Assembly: GCA_019120235.1 (NCBI GenBank)
Contig: DWVN01000122.1
Location: 1-6,080, forward strand
Source: Dwaynesavagella gallinarum
Lineage (GTDB): Bacteria > Bacillota > Clostridia > Clostridiales > Clostridiaceae
DNA: 6,080 nt
Direction of reading: 5' to 3'
Shown here: piece after piece, positions 1 to 6,076 of the stretch
How the letters are laid out: every line of letters begins with the position of its first letter
Position numbering within the stretch: the first letter of the stretch is position 1
The notes under the pieces: generated by a model
Databases searched by the model: none
What the model was told of the DNA's origin: nothing
What the model saw: only the letters and a program-made list of their open reading frames with translations
Position numbers and translations under genes: made by a program

Positions 1-538
1 TATTAGGATAAACTTTAACATTATTACGTAATAATTGTTTTTTATTATTTAATTTACATTTATATTCTTTTATTAGAATTTCAGAAACAGAAACAGTATT
101 AGTTATTAATGAGGAACTATCTACATTAGATTTAAAATTTTTATCATCATAGTAATCAAGCATTTGTTTAATAAAAGGATGATGTGGTTCAGCTCCAAAG
201 ACAGCAGTAAAGGGTAACTTTGCTGTTTCAAAACCTACAAAACATTTATTACTTAAAAATTCATCAAAATTATTCAATAAAATAACATCAGTATCTAAAT
301 AAATTCCTCCATATTCATACACTACTTTAGCTCGTATATAATCTGACACAAATGCCCATTTTTTTGCTTTATAAGCTTCTTCTAGATACTTATTTTGATG
401 AATATCAAAATTATCTTCGTTCCATTCTATAATTTTATAGTCCTTTAAATGTCTTTGCCAAGTTTTCATACAAAGTTGTATATTTTTAGGCTTAGGATTA
501 TTTCCTACCCAGACATAATGAATTATTTTAGGTATCAT
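1..538 (-). CDS. GT32 / OCH1-like glycosyltransferase, 3' end beyond window
   Basis: Seen: an open frame runs from ATG at 538 to the window edge without a stop, giving 179 residues. It begins with IPKIIHYVWVGNNPKP (residues 2-17). W27 and the I37-EWN segment follow, then a diagnostic block at residues 65-85 with S65-D66-Y67-x-R69-A70, Y76-G77-G78 and the DxD motif D82-T-D84. A strong GGAGG lies just upstream. Known: this pattern is the sugar-binding DxD region of the GT32/OCH1-related family (Gly_transf_sug), whose bacterial members work in capsule and EPS clusters. The two aspartates bind the metal and nucleotide sugar. Such proteins are usually about 230-260 residues, so roughly a quarter is missing here. 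Inferred: a cytoplasmic enzyme adding one sugar to the lipid-linked repeat unit. Donor and linkage cannot be read from the sequence. It follows the polymerase gene after the largest gap in the cluster (69 bases). The family call is firm; the sugar is unknown. Confidence 0.88.
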   Translation of the reverse strand, partial: MIPKIIHYVWVGNNPKPKNIQLCMKTWQRHLKDYKIIEWNEDNFDIHQNKYLEEAYKAKKWAFVSDYIRAKVVYEYGGIYLDTDVILLNNFDEFLSNKCFVGFETAKLPFTAVFGAEPHHPFIKQMLDYYDDKNFKSNVDSSSLITNTVSVSEILIKEYKCKLNNKKQLLRNNVKVYPN

Positions 539-542
539 TTTA

Positions 543-547
543 CCTCC
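543..547 (-). promoter_or_regulatory. Strong ribosome binding site of the GT32 gene
   Basis: A full GGAGG on the minus strand ends four bases before the ATG at 538, reading GGAGGTAAAATG. It is the best Shine-Dalgarno match in the window and fixes this start. The 69-base gap it sits in (539-607) is AT-rich. The gap also holds a small dyad at 564-576 (ACTAAT, one base, ATTAGT) but no convincing promoter or terminator. Confidence 0.75.
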
Positions 548-607
548 ATAAATTTATTGAAACACTAATTATTAGTTATTTCTATTTGTTTATAATCTAT
601 TCACTTC

Positions 608-1759
608 TTAATTAAAAAATCCACCATATACATATGGTACTGTGGCATTGTAGTTCATTATTACAACAGTGTAATACCAGTACACCATTAAATAGGCTAT
701 AATTAATGTCGTAATTAAAATATGTTTATTAACATTACTATCCTTTACCTCTATCGGAAAAGCAAATACATAATATATAGAAGGATACATGGCAACACGT
801 AATAAATAATTTGTTCCCCCAGATATCATAGATAATAATAAGTCAAGAATTAACATACTAAGAAAAAAATTTTTTTGTATTGTATCCTTCATGCTATTCC
901 ATTGTACAATTAATAGAAGAACAAACGGAAGTCTAATAATCATTTGATTAATTGAAATAGCAGGAATAGCTGCCAGATATGCCCACTGAAATCTAGTTTG
1001 CCCTGTAAGACTTAATACAATGTTTACTAAAATAGGTGAAAAAACAACTATAAAAATACTTCCTAATATCGATCTTATTGTTGAACTACTAATTGTTTTA
1101 ATATTTCCACCAAACTTAAAAATGTATTTATTATCTGTTTTAATAAAATAATAAATAAAAAGAGGAATAATGCCTATAATAGCCGTTTGATGAAATAAAT
1201 ACGCTATAATGACGCCTATTGTATATTTTATCCATTTATCCTCTATTAAATAAGTATAAGAGAATATTAACACGGACATTGCTAGACTTTGACGTACAAT
1301 ATTTAATGAAGGATTGAAGAACATCATATAAAACACAAACATGCCTAAGGTTATTGAAATGTTATATTTCTTATTAAATCTACATAAGGCAATTAAAGTT
1401 AATGAAATAATCAGAAGTTCTGAAATAAATAAGTCAAAAAACAGACTTGAACTAATTCTAGAGCATAAATATACTAGAGTCATATACCCTTTCTCAAATC
1501 TGTTAACTTGATCACCACTTATTAAAGTTTGATTTGAATTAATAAAAGAAAAATAATTATCTATACTATTAGCAAATCTATGCATTGGCTCAATATAGGC
1601 ATGCATATCTGTTCCTACACTATCAGCTCTAGCGCCACTAACAATAGAAGGTAAGATTACAGAAATAGTAAAAAATAATTGTCTTATACTTTTTTGGCTT
1701 TTTTCAGCAATCAATGTAAGCAAACATGATATAAAAATTACACAAATATATATCCACAT
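608..1759 (-). CDS. wzy: EPS repeat-unit polymerase, EpsG/Wzy-type membrane protein
   Basis: Role (family knowledge): EpsG-family proteins are Wzy-type polymerases. They join undecaprenyl-diphosphate-linked repeat units on the outer face of the cytoplasmic membrane. Seen: 383 residues, mostly hydrophobic, with about ten likely membrane segments, near 2-18, 28-43, 105-125, 134-149, 154-173, 178-205, 231-251, 272-287, 297-313 and 346-366. Family-like signatures include R44 followed by GTD at 49-51 with Y55, E89-K-G-Y92, N153-x-x-R156-Q157 at the start of a membrane helix, and H190 at the end of another. The order R..GTD..Y, E.GY, N..RQ, FH is what I expect for EpsG. The start is ATG six bases after the stop of the preceding glycosyltransferase gene. 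No clear Shine-Dalgarno is visible, so translational coupling is plausible. A run of seven A and seven T lies inside the gene at 863-876. Wzy proteins diverge strongly between strains, and linkage specificity cannot be predicted. A flippase is unlikely because this length and motif set do not fit Wzx. Confidence 0.85.
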   Translation of the reverse strand: MWIYICVIFISCLLTLIAEKSQKSIRQLFFTISVILPSIVSGARADSVGTDMHAYIEPMHRFANSIDNYFSFINSNQTLISGDQVNRFEKGYMTLVYLCSRISSSLFFDLFISELLIISLTLIALCRFNKKYNISITLGMFVFYMMFFNPSLNIVRQSLAMSVLIFSYTYLIEDKWIKYTIGVIIAYLFHQTAIIGIIPLFIYYFIKTDNKYIFKFGGNIKTISSSTIRSILGSIFIVVFSPILVNIVLSLTGQTRFQWAYLAAIPAISINQMIIRLPFVLLLIVQWNSMKDTIQKNFFLSMLILDLLLSMISGGTNYLLRVAMYPSIYYVFAFPIEVKDSNVNKHILITTLIIAYLMVYWYYTVVIMNYNATVPYVYGGFFN

Positions 1760-1765
1760 AGAACT

Positions 1766-2578
1766 TTATACTTTTAGTTTTCCTTTTCTACTAAGTTTCC
1801 CATCCTTTATTCCCCTACAAATATATTTAAATCGTAATATTCGATCAGGGCAAAATAAAATATTAAATATGAATTGTTTTACTAAAAAAAACTTCCATTC
1901 ATATTGATTTAATGTTCTTTTTTCTTTTAAAAGAATAATTGTATTCCGAAAAACATAATATAATCTAAACGGAGCAACCATCAATTTACCAAAAATTTTT
2001 TCTTGTGTCCCTATTTGATGTTGCATAATACAATTGTAATCTTTAACTACAAAATATCCTTCTTTTATGGCTCTCCAACACCATTCATAATCAATCATAT
2101 CTATGAAGAGACTGTCATACATCAAGCCTATTTCTTTAAACATATTAATCGGTATTAAGGTTCCAGAACTTATATTTTCTTGAATCGTTTTATACTGATT
2201 TTTTTTAATTTCTCCTATAGTTGCACATATAGCAGCTATCTTTTTATATTTGTGATTTAATTTAATATAATCTTGAGTCAGCGTGATTAATTCTGATTTT
2301 AAGATAAAACTATCTTGATCCATAAAAAAAATAAAATCTGCTTTTTTCTTACTTAAAATATATTTAATTGATTCATTTTGAGCCACACCAATACCTAAAT
2401 TGTCAGATAACTTTATTAAATGAAAGTTATATCTAAAACTTATTTTTTTTATTTCTTCAAAATTACTTGAATTATTATCTGAAATGACTATTTGATAATC
2501 ATTTAATTCAGATAGAGTATGTTCTAACAATATAATATTAGGATTATATGTAACTATTACAATTGCCACATTTTTCAA
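1766..2578 (-). CDS. Family 2 glycosyltransferase, rhamnosyltransferase-like
   Basis: Seen: 270 residues with a GT-A fold pattern. The nucleotide-binding strand is VAIVIVTYNP (4-13), followed by D34-N-N, N60-L-G-I-G64, and the metal-binding D87-Q-D89-S. S138-G-T-L-I lies in the acceptor region, and D163-Y-E-W-C-W-R169 is in the position of the usual E/D-D catalytic block. Q186-H-Q-I-G and YYVFRN (207-212) come late. Known: the DQDS, DYEWCWR, H-x-x-G and RN series is typical of the RfbF-like rhamnosyltransferases of the GT2/COG1216 group. Inferred: a cytoplasmic transferase for one residue of the repeat unit, possibly rhamnose. The donor is uncertain because no dTDP-rhamnose synthesis genes are in view. 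The start is TTG at 2578, one base after the stop of the GT4 gene, with no good ribosome site before it. This suggests coupled translation. The C-terminal 70 residues are rich in aromatic and basic residues, which fits membrane contact. Six bases separate its stop from the polymerase gene. Confidence 0.87.
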   Translation of the reverse strand: MKNVAIVIVTYNPNIILLEHTLSELNDYQIVISDNNSSNFEEIKKISFRYNFHLIKLSDNLGIGVAQNESIKYILSKKKADFIFFMDQDSFILKSELITLTQDYIKLNHKYKKIAAICATIGEIKKNQYKTIQENISSGTLIPINMFKEIGLMYDSLFIDMIDYEWCWRAIKEGYFVVKDYNCIMQHQIGTQEKIFGKLMVAPFRLYYVFRNTIILLKEKRTLNQYEWKFFLVKQFIFNILFCPDRILRFKYICRGIKDGKLSRKGKLKV

Positions 2579-2579
2579 A

Positions 2580-3635
2580 TTAATTTAAACACTTTCTTAT
2601 AGTTGCTATTAAATCCTCACCGTTATCTATCAAATCTAAACTTTTATGATTTGATATAATATCTTTATTGATTACTTTTTTTATTAATTTAGCTAATTTC
2701 TTATCATCATTATATGGATAAAAATAAACATTATTGTAATTTTTTAACAATTCTCTTGAAAAAGTTGTATCAGCTGCCAATATTATATCCGCACTAATAG
2801 CTGCTTCAATTAATGGAAGCCCAAAACTTTCTATATAAGAAGGAAAAATTAATACATATTCCTTATACATATCCATAACTTGATGTCTAGAAATATGTCC
2901 TATATATTTTATATGCTCAGATCTAAAAGGTAATTGTGATTTATTAAGAGTAAAATCAACTTTAAATTTATAATTATTATCATTTAAATCATTTATTGCG
3001 TCAAAAATCAATTGATGATTTTTATACATAAAATTACTTGCAGGATAAAAGAATTTATCACCTTTTCCATTAAAAATTGTTTTTCCATTTCTTGGTACAC
3101 GCGGATGAGAAACTAATATTATATTAGGAGTCACCTTACATTGGTCAATAACTGCTTCTTTCATCCACTGAGTCTGAACTATTATTTTAGGTTGAACTTT
3201 ATGTAAAGTATATTTTATAAATCTTCCTACTATTTTTTGATAGAATGCTAACTTTTTTTCTCCTTTTTTAAAAAAAGAAAACTCTTTTTCCTTTTGAAAA
3301 GGAATAGGTTGATGCAAATAAACTATTTGCTTATCAGCTTTTATCCCACAAGTAGCTATATTTTGAAGAGAAATATAAACATCGGGATTTAAATTATTGA
3401 TAAACCTGTGACCTGCAAATAATTCAAAAAAAAATTTTTTTATTTTATATTTTTTTAAATCCTTTCTAACAATAATTCGCACAGTAGGTGTTTCTTTAAA
3501 GTATTTTCCAGATAATATAAAAAACCATTCATTTTTATCATTTGATTTAATTATACTATTATAGAAGTCTTCTAATATGGAATAAACCCCACCACTTTCA
3601 GGTGTAGCAGCAACATCGTTAACAACAATTCTCAT
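2580..3635 (-). CDS. Family GT4 glycosyltransferase (GT-B fold)
   Basis: Seen: 351 residues in two halves. The N-terminal acceptor half starts MRIVVNDVAATPESGG, with G15-G16 in the glycine loop. HQP at 108-110 and VQTQWMKEAV at 153-162 close this half. The C-terminal donor half has YPAS (197-200) with K205-N-H207, YIGHISRHQVMDMYKEY (244-260), FPSYIESFGLP (264-274) and the E-x7-E pair E269/E277. Known: the ESFGxPxxEA box binds the nucleotide-sugar donor in retaining GT4 enzymes. Length is normal for the family. Inferred: a cytoplasmic, membrane-associated enzyme adding one sugar to the growing lipid-linked unit; the sugar is not predictable. The ATG at 3635 has AGGA six bases upstream, and this AGGA overlaps the TAG stop of the preceding gene. 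The gene is very AT-rich, and it carries a pure A9T7 run at 3426-3441 (plus-strand reading) in the codons for K-K-F-F-F-E. No frame break is seen. Confidence 0.9.
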   Translation of the reverse strand: MRIVVNDVAATPESGGVYSILEDFYNSIIKSNDKNEWFFILSGKYFKETPTVRIIVRKDLKKYKIKKFFFELFAGHRFINNLNPDVYISLQNIATCGIKADKQIVYLHQPIPFQKEKEFSFFKKGEKKLAFYQKIVGRFIKYTLHKVQPKIIVQTQWMKEAVIDQCKVTPNIILVSHPRVPRNGKTIFNGKGDKFFYPASNFMYKNHQLIFDAINDLNDNNYKFKVDFTLNKSQLPFRSEHIKYIGHISRHQVMDMYKEYVLIFPSYIESFGLPLIEAAISADIILAADTTFSRELLKNYNNVYFYPYNDDKKLAKLIKKVINKDIISNHKSLDLIDNGEDLIATIRKCLN

Positions 3636-3641
3636 AATTTT

Positions 3642-3645
3642 TCCT
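3642..3645 (-). promoter_or_regulatory. Ribosome binding site of the GT4 gene overlapping upstream stop
   Basis: AGGA on the minus strand lies six bases before ATG 3635. Its AG is shared with the TAG stop codon (3646-3644) of the DUF6625-like gene. The overlap ties termination of one gene to initiation of the next and supports this start. Confidence 0.6.
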
Positions 3646-4633
3646 ATATGTTTATTTTATTTTTCCTTACATTCAGATAATACTTAAAAGCACCATCACT
3701 TATTTTTTTCTTTTTCTGTCTGATATGTCTTCCAATAGTCTGACATTTAAAAATAAATTTAGACTTTCTAGATTTATTTAAAATTTTAATTTTGCCTAAA
3801 TTACTTGATATAATTTGAGGACCAATATAAAAATGATCAAGATCTAAATTACTATCTATTTTAAAAAGCCTTCTTGATAAATGAACATATGGATATTCTG
3901 TTTTTCCCTCTATTCCTTTACCTAAAATATGTCCCTCTTTAAACTCAAAGTACTCTATTTCTTTATTAAGATCTAATAAATAAAAATTATATTTATCTGG
4001 AGACACATTAGCACATATTCTTTTGGAATAAATACTTATATTTGATAATCTCCTACATACCTCTGCTTGTCCAAAACCATATCTTAAACTCCCAGTCTCA
4101 TCATAAAAGAAACTAAAATCATTTGTAAAAACATATTTATAAGACAAACAATCTTTATAATTATTTTTTTGCAAAAACAAATGGTTCATTTTAGGAGTAT
4201 TTTTTATTAAAGATAAATGGCCTAGATCAAAGATACGATCATATTCTTTAGATAATAATGGTTCAATGAATTTATAGATATCTCCCCAAATTAAATCCAT
4301 ATCTCCAAAGCCCCAATAATCATAATCTTTTAAATAACTTGATAAAACTAAACCGTAAGATGGTCTATAATCACACAATTTATATGGCTTTTCCAAAGAA
4401 AGATCAAATTCAAAATTCTTTTGAAATTTTTGCTTAAATTCATTAAAAGAAATATGATGAATCTTAACATTATCTAAATAACTATGATTTCTTACTTCTT
4501 CAATATCTGTAAATATTAAAAAATCTATTTTTGGATTCCTTTTCGTGCTTTCTAACCATAAATCAACAAGCTGTGGTAATTTACCAAAATAAGGTATTAC
4601 AATAGCAACTCTATTCAAATTTAATTTCTCCAT
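3644..4633 (-). CDS. Putative glycosyltransferase, DUF6625-like, in EPS operon
   Basis: Seen: 329 residues. The N-terminus has a GT-A-like strand RVAIVIPYFGKLPQ (8-21), then F41-T-D43. A conserved-looking block KLCDYRPSYG (85-94) leads into WGFGDMDLIWGDI (107-119), which holds a DxD motif D111-M-D113. Later come YGFGQAE (183-189 region) and a C-terminal tail of about 50 residues, very rich in Lys and Arg (K-x-R-K-S-K, R-Q-K-K-K-K). Known, from memory: the IPYFG, KxCDxxPxYG and GxxDxDLxxGD series matches a family labelled DUF6625, found in bacterial polysaccharide clusters without a proven biochemical role. Inferred: a cytoplasmic sugar transferase whose DxD binds the nucleotide-sugar metal, with the basic tail binding the inner membrane face. 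The ATG at 4633 overlaps the preceding gene by 13 bases and lacks a good ribosome site. A TTG at 4618 (residue 6) has GGAGA eight bases upstream and may be the true start, giving 324 residues. Family recall is moderate; a transferase role is likely but unproven. Confidence 0.75.
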   Translation of the reverse strand: MEKLNLNRVAIVIPYFGKLPQLVDLWLESTKRNPKIDFLIFTDIEEVRNHSYLDNVKIHHISFNEFKQKFQKNFEFDLSLEKPYKLCDYRPSYGLVLSSYLKDYDYWGFGDMDLIWGDIYKFIEPLLSKEYDRIFDLGHLSLIKNTPKMNHLFLQKNNYKDCLSYKYVFTNDFSFFYDETGSLRYGFGQAEVCRRLSNISIYSKRICANVSPDKYNFYLLDLNKEIEYFEFKEGHILGKGIEGKTEYPYVHLSRRLFKIDSNLDLDHFYIGPQIISSNLGKIKILNKSRKSKFIFKCQTIGRHIRQKKKKISDGAFKYYLNVRKNKINI

Positions 4634-5403
4634 TTTCTAAAATATTTAATCATAGCTTCAATATGCCATTTCATTAATTTTAAATTTTGATGTGATCCTC
4701 TTTTCCATAAATGTATAACAGAAGTATAAGGAAAATATTGTAAAATTGAGACTTGATTTATCCTTTTACAAAGATCAGCATCTTCAACATACATAAAATA
4801 TCTCTCATCAAACCCTTTTAATTGCTTCATTAATTTGGTTCTAACTACTAAAAAGCTGCCTTGCCCAAAAGGAACACGAAAAGGTTTAGAATAATCCTTA
4901 TCTTGCATAATATGATAGGCTCTTCTTTTACTAAAAATATTAAAGGGATGAAAATATCGAATAAATACATCAAACACTGTTAATTCTCTTCGATAAATTG
5001 GTTCAATTTTATGATTTTTATCAATTAACTTAGGAATAATAGCACCAACTGAAGGATGTTCTCTCATATAAGGTATTATTTTATTAAATGAATTTTCTAT
5101 TAGTAAAATATCAGGATTACATATAACGAAAAAGGTTCCATTCGCATTTTGCAGCGCAATATTGTTAGCTTTACCAAAGCCTAAATTACAATTATTTACT
5201 ATAAAATGAACGTTTTTCAAAGTTTTAATTTTATTTATTTCATTAGAATAATTTCTTCTAATATTTTTTTCGGTATTATCAACTATGATTATTTCTTTGC
5301 TAAAGCTTGTCGTAAATTTATTGATTGTATTTACTGCATTTATAATTTGATCATAATTCTTGTAGGCAACAATTGAAAACGTTAAATCTTTTGCTTGCTT
5401 CAC
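4621..5403 (-). CDS. Family 2 glycosyltransferase, WbbL-like
   Basis: Seen: 260 residues from GTG 5403 with GT-A motifs in order. LTFSIVAYKNYDQ (7-19) is followed by IIIVDN (38-43), N73-L-G-F-G-K-A-N-N81, and N96-P-D98 as the DxD-like metal site. VPFGQGSFLVVR (177-188) lies in the acceptor region, then GFDERYFMYVEDADLCKR (197-214) with E207-D-A-D210 as the probable catalytic-base block. H231 comes near the end. Known: NPD, GxxF and GFDExFFMYxEDxDLxxR define the WbbL/COG1216 group of GT2, which includes rhamnosyltransferases. Inferred: because it directly follows epsE, it may add the second sugar, but gene order is only a weak guide. The frame stays open up to ATG 5457, which would overlap epsE by 35 bases and add 18 hydrophobic residues with no family look. 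GTG 5403 has GGTGG ten bases upstream and lies 19 bases after the epsE stop, so I prefer it. The 3' end overlaps the next ATG by 13 bases. Confidence 0.87.
   Translation of the reverse strand: MKQAKDLTFSIVAYKNYDQIINAVNTINKFTTSFSKEIIIVDNTEKNIRRNYSNEINKIKTLKNVHFIVNNCNLGFGKANNIALQNANGTFFVICNPDILLIENSFNKIIPYMREHPSVGAIIPKLIDKNHKIEPIYRRELTVFDVFIRYFHPFNIFSKRRAYHIMQDKDYSKPFRVPFGQGSFLVVRTKLMKQLKGFDERYFMYVEDADLCKRINQVSILQYFPYTSVIHLWKRGSHQNLKLMKWHIEAMIKYFRKWRN
4627..4631 (-). promoter_or_regulatory. Candidate ribosome binding site favouring a TTG start at 4618
   Basis: GGAGA on the minus strand lies inside the last codons of the preceding glycosyltransferase gene. It ends eight bases before TTG 4618, which is codon 6 of the DUF6625-like gene. 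The ATG at 4633 overlaps this motif and has only AT-rich sequence before it. If used, the protein begins MNRVAIVIPYFG, only a few residues ahead of the first strand. Confidence 0.45.
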
Positions 5404-5413
5404 TATAATATAT

Positions 5414-5418
5414 CCACC
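5414..5418 (-). promoter_or_regulatory. Ribosome binding site supporting the GTG 5403 start
   Basis: GGTGG on the minus strand is the only purine-rich Shine-Dalgarno-like site between the epsE stop (5425-5423) and the first conserved glycosyltransferase residues. The ten-base spacing to GTG 5403 is slightly long. The match to the consensus is imperfect, so the site is moderate evidence only. Confidence 0.45.
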
Positions 5419-5422
5419 AATC

Positions 5423-6076
5423 TTAATAAGCTCCATTAGGATGAATAACCACCCCAATAGTTTTAATGATTAATTTCAAATCCTCTAATATACCAGAATG
5501 ATTGATATACACGATATCAAGCCAAACCATTTCATCGAAGTCAGCTTCGTTACGTTTAGTAACTTGCCACAATCCTGTACAACCTGGCATAACAAGTAAT
5601 CTTTGCTTGTTATAATCAGTGTATTCTTCTACTTCTGATGGTAGAGGTGGACGTGGACCAACTAGTGACATATCACCGATCAAGACGTTCCATAATTGCG
5701 GCAATTCATCAAGACTGTACTTTCTAATTGTATGACCAATCTTTGTAATTCTTGGATCATCCTTAATTTTGAACATTGCACCTTCAATTTCGTTTTGATC
5801 CTCTAATTGATCAATCATTTGATCAGCGTTTACAACCATCGAACGAAACTTCCACATCTTAAATGGCTTTTCATCTCTACCAATTCTTTCTTGTGAATAG
5901 AACGCTGGTCCACTATCTTCATGTCTTATTTTTATTACTAAAAATAAAAATAATGGAGATAGTAAAACTAACCCGCTTGCACTTGCGATAATATCAAACA
6001 ATCTTTTCATTGCGTGATAAACATACCGCCCATGTACTTTAGCCGGATTAACTTTTAGTTTCTCCATTACCATCAT
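5423..6076 (-). CDS. epsE: Undecaprenyl-phosphate sugar-1-phosphate transferase (EPS priming enzyme)
   Basis: Role (family knowledge): transfers a hexose-1-phosphate, usually glucose or galactose, from the UDP-sugar to undecaprenyl phosphate. This starts repeat-unit synthesis at the inner membrane face. Seen: 217 residues of the bacterial sugar transferase family. One hydrophobic segment (26-50) contains the helix-breaking S40-P41 of a re-entrant membrane hairpin. After it come FYSQERIGRDEKPFKMWKFRSM (59-80), the catalytic dyad D123-E124 in SLDELPQLWNV, GDMSLVGPRPPLP (134-146) and MPGCTGLWQV (163-172). D187 and Y190 follow. It is the short monotopic form without the large N-terminal multi-helix domain, as in Lactobacillus EpsE. 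Three in-frame ATGs (6076, 6073, 6067) open the gene. The start site cannot be settled because the upstream ribosome site is at or beyond the window edge; ATG 6067 would begin MEKLKV. The gene has clearly higher G+C than everything after it. A related N-acetylhexosamine-specific enzyme cannot be excluded. Confidence 0.95.
   Translation of the reverse strand: MMVMEKLKVNPAKVHGRYVYHAMKRLFDIIASASGLVLLSPLFLFLVIKIRHEDSGPAFYSQERIGRDEKPFKMWKFRSMVVNADQMIDQLEDQNEIEGAMFKIKDDPRITKIGHTIRKYSLDELPQLWNVLIGDMSLVGPRPPLPSEVEEYTDYNKQRLLVMPGCTGLWQVTKRNEADFDEMVWLDIVYINHSGILEDLKLIIKTIGVVIHPNGAY

Noticed and set aside
564..576. Inverted repeat ACTAAT-A/T-ATTAGT as terminator or operator
   Set aside because: The arms are only six bases, all but one pair A-T, around a single base. 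A real hairpin loop would leave about four weak pairs, and no T-run follows in either direction. It is expected by chance in such AT-rich sequence.
3240..3300. Low-complexity T/A-rich patch as a non-coding repeat
   Set aside because: It encodes an ordinary Lys/Phe-rich segment (about residues 113-133) of the GT4 protein, in frame and without repeated units.
5401..5416. TATAAT-like string near the start of the WbbL-like gene as a promoter
   Set aside because: The TATAAT reads on the plus strand, opposite to every gene. No matching -35 was seen, and the stretch lies at a tight gene junction.
5404..5457. N-terminal hydrophobic anchor on the WbbL-like protein
   Set aside because: It exists only if ATG 5457 is used. 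These codons are the epsE 3' end read in another frame, and GTG 5403 has better start-site support.
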